Shown here piece by piece: positions 61,198 to 64,000 of a DNA stretch of 64,000 bases. How positions within the stretch are numbered: the stretch's first letter is position 1; the number at the start of each line of letters is the position of its first letter. Below the pieces are notes generated by a model. It did not search any database, was not told the DNA's origin, and saw nothing but the letters and a program-made list of their open reading frames with translations. Origin of the DNA: Nitratireductor sp. (GTDB taxonomy: Bacteria > Pseudomonadota > Alphaproteobacteria > Rhizobiales > Rhizobiaceae). Location: positions 3,562,691-3,626,690 of the forward strand of contig NZ_CP051236.1 in the NCBI RefSeq assembly GCF_017794765.1, in the 5' to 3' direction. The position numbers and the translations under genes are program-made.

Positions 61198-62583
61198 ATG
61201 ACCGACAAGCCCAATTCACCCGAAGCGCGCGATATCGCCTATCACCTGCATCCATATACGAATGCGAAAAAACATCTTGAAGCCGGCCCGCTGATCATTG
61301 ATCGGGGCGAAGGTGTGCATGTCTACGACAACAATGGCAAGCAGTATATCGAGGCCATGGCGGGCCTTTGGAGCGTCGGCGTAGGCTTTAATGAAAAGCG
61401 CCTTGTAAAGGCCGCAACGGAGCAGATGGAGAAGCTGCCCTACTATCACACCTTCACGCACAAATCCCATGGCCCGGTGATCGAGCTTTCCGAGAAGCTC
61501 ATCGGCATGGCCCCGGTGCCGATGAGCAAGGCGTTCTTCACCAATTCCGGCTCGGAAGCCATCGACACGGCGCTGAAGCTGATCTGGTATCGCTCCAACG
61601 CTCTTGGAAAGCCTGAAAAGAAGAAGATCATCGTCCGCAACCGCGCCTATCATGGCGTGACCATCGCCGGCGCATGCCTGACGAGCCTGCCTGCAAACCA
61701 CAAATCGTTCGACCTGATCGTGCCGAACGTGCTGCGCATGACCGCGCCGCACCACTGGCGTGAGGCAATGCCGGGCGAGAGCGAGGAAGAATTCGCAACC
61801 CGCCTTGCCAGGGAACTGGAAGACACGATCCTGGCGGAAGGCCCGGAAACCATTGCCGCCTTCTTCGGCGAGCCGGTACAGGGCGCCGGCGGCGTGATCG
61901 TTCCGCCTGCGACCTATTGGGAAAAGGTGCAGGCCGTTCTGAACAAATACGACATCCTGCTGGTCGCCGACGAAGTGATCTGCGGTTTTGGCCGTACGGG
62001 CACCATGTTCGGCTCCACCACCTACGACATCAAACCGGACATCATGGTCATGTCCAAGCAGCTTTCGTCGTCCTATCTGCCGGCCTCGGCCCTGATGATC
62101 AACGACCGGGTGTTCGAGCCGATCATGGAGGAAAGCGACCGCATCGGCACGCTCGGCCATGGCTACACGGCAAGCGGCCATCCGGTTGTCGCAGCGGTCG
62201 CGCTCGAAAACCTCAAGATCATCGAGGAGCGCGATCTGGTTGGCAATGCCGCCCGCATGGGCGAACGGCTGCGGAACGGGCTTGCTGAACTTGCCGATCA
62301 TCCGCTGGTTGGAGAGGTGCGCGGCGTCGGCCTGATCGCGGCCGTAGAGCTCGTCACCGACAAGACAAACAAGACGGCGCTCGAGGCACCAGGCGCGCTT
62401 GGAGCGTTGGTCAATGCGCATCTTCAGGAGGCTGGCCTCATCAGCCGCGCCATGGTCGACGCGATGGCGTTCTGCCCGCCCCTCATCATTTCAGAGGGTG
62501 AAGTCGACGACCTGCTCGCCCGTTTCAAATCAGGGCTCGACAAAGCACTAGCGGAAGTGCCCCGGGAGACACTGTCGGCGTAA
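61198..62583 (+). CDS. class III (omega) aminotransferase
   Basis: A 461-residue PLP enzyme. Start ATG 61198 has GCAGGA upstream. AMAGLWSVGVGF (about 53), FFTNSGSEAIDTALKL (about 120), EPVQGAGGVIVPP (about 224), LLVADEVICGFGRTG (about 252) and the PLP lysine in MVMSKQLSSSYLP (about 286) are intact. Related enzymes transfer amino groups from putrescine, beta-alanine, GABA or taurine to pyruvate or 2-oxoglutarate. A PuuR-like neighbour favours an amine or omega-amino acid. Confidence 0.93.
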   Translation: MTDKPNSPEARDIAYHLHPYTNAKKHLEAGPLIIDRGEGVHVYDNNGKQYIEAMAGLWSVGVGFNEKRLVKAATEQMEKLPYYHTFTHKSHGPVIELSEKLIGMAPVPMSKAFFTNSGSEAIDTALKLIWYRSNALGKPEKKKIIVRNRAYHGVTIAGACLTSLPANHKSFDLIVPNVLRMTAPHHWREAMPGESEEEFATRLARELEDTILAEGPETIAAFFGEPVQGAGGVIVPPATYWEKVQAVLNKYDILLVADEVICGFGRTGTMFGSTTYDIKPDIMVMSKQLSSSYLPASALMINDRVFEPIMEESDRIGTLGHGYTASGHPVVAAVALENLKIIEERDLVGNAARMGERLRNGLAELADHPLVGEVRGVGLIAAVELVTDKTNKTALEAPGALGALVNAHLQEAGLISRAMVDAMAFCPPLIISEGEVDDLLARFKSGLDKALAEVPRETLSA

Positions 62584-62639
62584 GCGCCGGAGCTTTCTCG
62601 GAAAACCCCGGTCCGGCGCTCGCCGGGCGACAGACAATA

Positions 62640-62668
62640 GCATCGTATCCACCACCCGGATACGATGC
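62640..62668 (+). terminator. hairpin after aminotransferase
   Basis: A perfect 11-bp stem GCATCGTATCC/GGATACGATGC with a 7-nt loop, 57 bp after the aminotransferase stop. A weaker inverted repeat AGCGCCGGA/TCCGGCGCT lies just upstream (62583-62620). T tract poor. Confidence 0.6.
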
Positions 62669-62704
62669 ATTCTTGCGCTCTCAAAATCAGTTATGTCATT
62701 TTGT

Positions 62705-62710
62705 TATAAT
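62705..62710 (+). promoter_or_regulatory. possible -10 element for livM
   Basis: TATAAT 79 bp upstream of the livM GTG. A good -35 is not evident, so support is partial. Confidence 0.35.
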
Positions 62711-62788
62711 TGAGTCTGAAATTGCGATAGGACAGCGCTTTTCTTGCGCTATAGGGTCGCGGAAAGCGTTCCCTATTGAGGTCCCACA

Positions 62789-63796
62789 GTGACAGATCAA
62801 ACTCAGGAGGCGCGGGAGGGTACAGATGTATCGTTGTCCGCGTCCCAAGGAAGTACTGAAAAATCAAATCATATCAAATTCTTGATATGGGGCATCGTGG
62901 TGGCAATGATTGTTGCCGTCTTTTTGCCGGCTCCGCTCTTTGCGAGCAATCTGTCATTCCTGTTTTATATGATGCTGTGGCTGACCATGGCGACGTCGTT
63001 CAACTTCGTCGCGGGCATGGCCGGATATATGCCTTTTGGTTATGTGGCGTTCTATGGCGTTGGCGCCTACGCCACCGGCGTTCTCTACAAGACATTCGGC
63101 CTGCCCATTCCAGTTGCGCTGGCGGGTGCAGCACTGGCAGGCATCGTTATCGGCCTTCTGGTGGCGCCCACACTGCGGCTCAAGGGCGTCTATTTTGGCA
63201 TCGTCAGCCTCGCACTCGCCATGGCAATGAAGCTCGTGATCTCGCTTATGCCAAGCGAGATTACAGGCGGCAGCCTTGGTCTCATTCTCTCCGCGGCAAA
63301 CGATCCGGTGGCAGCCTACTACGCCATGTTCATTGTGTTGATGGGTGCGCTCGCGGCGGGCACATGGCTATCCATGTCGCGTCTCGGCACGGCGCTTCGC
63401 GCCATCCGTGACGACAGCGAGGCGGCCGAGGTGGTTGGCGTCAACGTTGTGGCAACCCGGTTGAAGGCCTGGATTATGGCCACCATGTTCCCGGCCCTCG
63501 TGGGCGGCGTGGAAGCCTGGTACACCAACGCCATCGACCTCGATTCCTCCTTTAACCTTCTCGTGACCGCCAAGAGCATCGTTTACGCGATGGCCGGGGG
63601 CCTCGGCTTCCTCGTCGGGCCGATCATCGGAGCATCCGCGCTCTATGGCATCGACCAGCTGATCTGGCGGCATTTCCCGACCCTCAACCTGCTCATTCTC
63701 GGCGTGGTCATCATCGCACTGATGCTGCTCCTGCCGCGCGGCATTGTCGGGGCGTTCGCCCAGCGCTTCTCGCGCTTCCGGCGCTTCATTCCGTAA
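62789..63796 (+). CDS. livM: branched-chain amino-acid-type ABC permease LivM
   Basis: A 335-residue inner-membrane permease. GTG 62789 has TTGAGG about 8 nt upstream. Helices start at about residue 29, and NFVAGMAGYMPFGYVAFYGVGAYA (about 72-95) with LSMSRLGTALRAIRDDSEAAE (about 191) are LivM hallmarks. The first 28 residues are polar and charged. The livH start is 22 nt after its stop; ATPases and the binding protein presumably lie past the window. Confidence 0.93.
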   Translation: MTDQTQEAREGTDVSLSASQGSTEKSNHIKFLIWGIVVAMIVAVFLPAPLFASNLSFLFYMMLWLTMATSFNFVAGMAGYMPFGYVAFYGVGAYATGVLYKTFGLPIPVALAGAALAGIVIGLLVAPTLRLKGVYFGIVSLALAMAMKLVISLMPSEITGGSLGLILSAANDPVAAYYAMFIVLMGALAAGTWLSMSRLGTALRAIRDDSEAAEVVGVNVVATRLKAWIMATMFPALVGGVEAWYTNAIDLDSSFNLLVTAKSIVYAMAGGLGFLVGPIIGASALYGIDQLIWRHFPTLNLLILGVVIIALMLLLPRGIVGAFAQRFSRFRRFIP

Positions 63797-63818
63797 GACC
63801 CACAGGATTGAAACAAAG

Positions 63819-64000
63819 ATGAACGAACTTCTGCTTCAAGGCCTGGTCAACGGCATCGTCGTCGGGCTGATCTACGCGCTGATCGGCGTCAGCCTCAACG
63901 TGATCTTCGGCGTCCTGCGCGTCGTCAACTTCGCTCATGGCGAATTCATCGTGCTGGGGGCCTATGGCGCCTATTTTGCCCAGGCCTGGCTTGGCCTTTC
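63819..64000 (+). CDS. livH: branched-chain amino-acid-type ABC permease LivH, 3' truncated
   Basis: The first 60 codons of LivH (MNELLLQGLVNGIVVGLIYA, then NVIFGVLRVVNFAHGEFIVL). The window ends inside the gene. It is in the same operon as livM. Confidence 0.9.
   Translation, partial: MNELLLQGLVNGIVVGLIYALIGVSLNVIFGVLRVVNFAHGEFIVLGAYGAYFAQAWLGL

Noticed and set aside
61216..62421. 401-codon minus-strand open frame opposite the aminotransferase
   Set aside because: Antisense shadow; no homology recognised.

Overview
The window is high-GC chromosomal DNA with densely packed, mostly metabolic genes, short intergenic gaps and many ATGA or TGATG overlaps. The gene content suggests an alphaproteobacterium of the Hyphomicrobiales, perhaps Phyllobacteriaceae-like: three kinds of TRAP subunit, many ABC importers, a membrane-bound PuuD-type urate oxidase, a PuuE-UraD fusion, BrnT/BrnA and a COG0523-WD40 pair. 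This placement is inference from gene content only. I saw no rRNA, tRNA, insertion sequence, CRISPR array or phage gene.

Layout. 1-7.1 kb: a TRAP permease (5' truncated) convergent with its likely TakP-like binding protein, a C26 amidotransferase, a small exported protein, a hydroxyacid dehydrogenase with a LacI regulator, and a MarR regulator. 7.2-11.3 kb: a creatininase-family amidohydrolase, a zinc-type COG0523 GTPase followed by a WD40 protein, an ECF-like sigma factor and a VOC protein. 11.3-25.3 kb: a purine-degradation island running from guanine and xanthine through urate, 5-hydroxyisourate, OHCU and allantoin, then from ureidoglycine to glyoxylate. It carries a glycerate 2-kinase for the carbon skeleton, and a brnTA toxin-antitoxin module sits inside it. 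Allantoate amidohydrolase is the one missing step. Two of its divergent promoter regions share the motif CTTTCAAA-N7-GGAAA.

25.3-34.1 kb: a seven-gene operon (N-formylglutamate amidohydrolase-like, TRAP Q, M and P, glutamine-synthetase-like ligase, aldehyde dehydrogenase, iron-type alcohol dehydrogenase) divergent from an RpiR regulator. This is the best candidate for an undescribed system. The parts fit gamma-glutamylation, two oxidations and deacylation of an amino alcohol, and the TRAP binding protein lacks the arginine that normally holds a ligand carboxylate. 34.1-44.3 kb: a PEP-mutase/isocitrate-lyase-family protein, an FCD regulator, then an amino-sugar locus with an ABC importer and oxidoreductase on one strand and a sugar kinase, GntR/UTRA regulator and nagA on the other, with paired candidate operators between them. 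44.3-46.6 kb: a Zn/Cd/Pb P-type ATPase behind a MerR-type promoter with no merR gene nearby.

46.6-52.3 kb: a 580-bp leader region, a LysR regulator, a doubtful small ORF, and the end of the beta-ketoadipate pathway (IclR regulator, pcaI, pcaJ, pcaF) with a palindromic operator. 52.4-61 kb: an acyl-CoA-synthetase/GNAT fusion, a five-gene peptide-type ABC importer and a PuuR-like XRE-cupin regulator. 61-64 kb: a class III aminotransferase and the start of a livM-livH transporter cut by the window edge.
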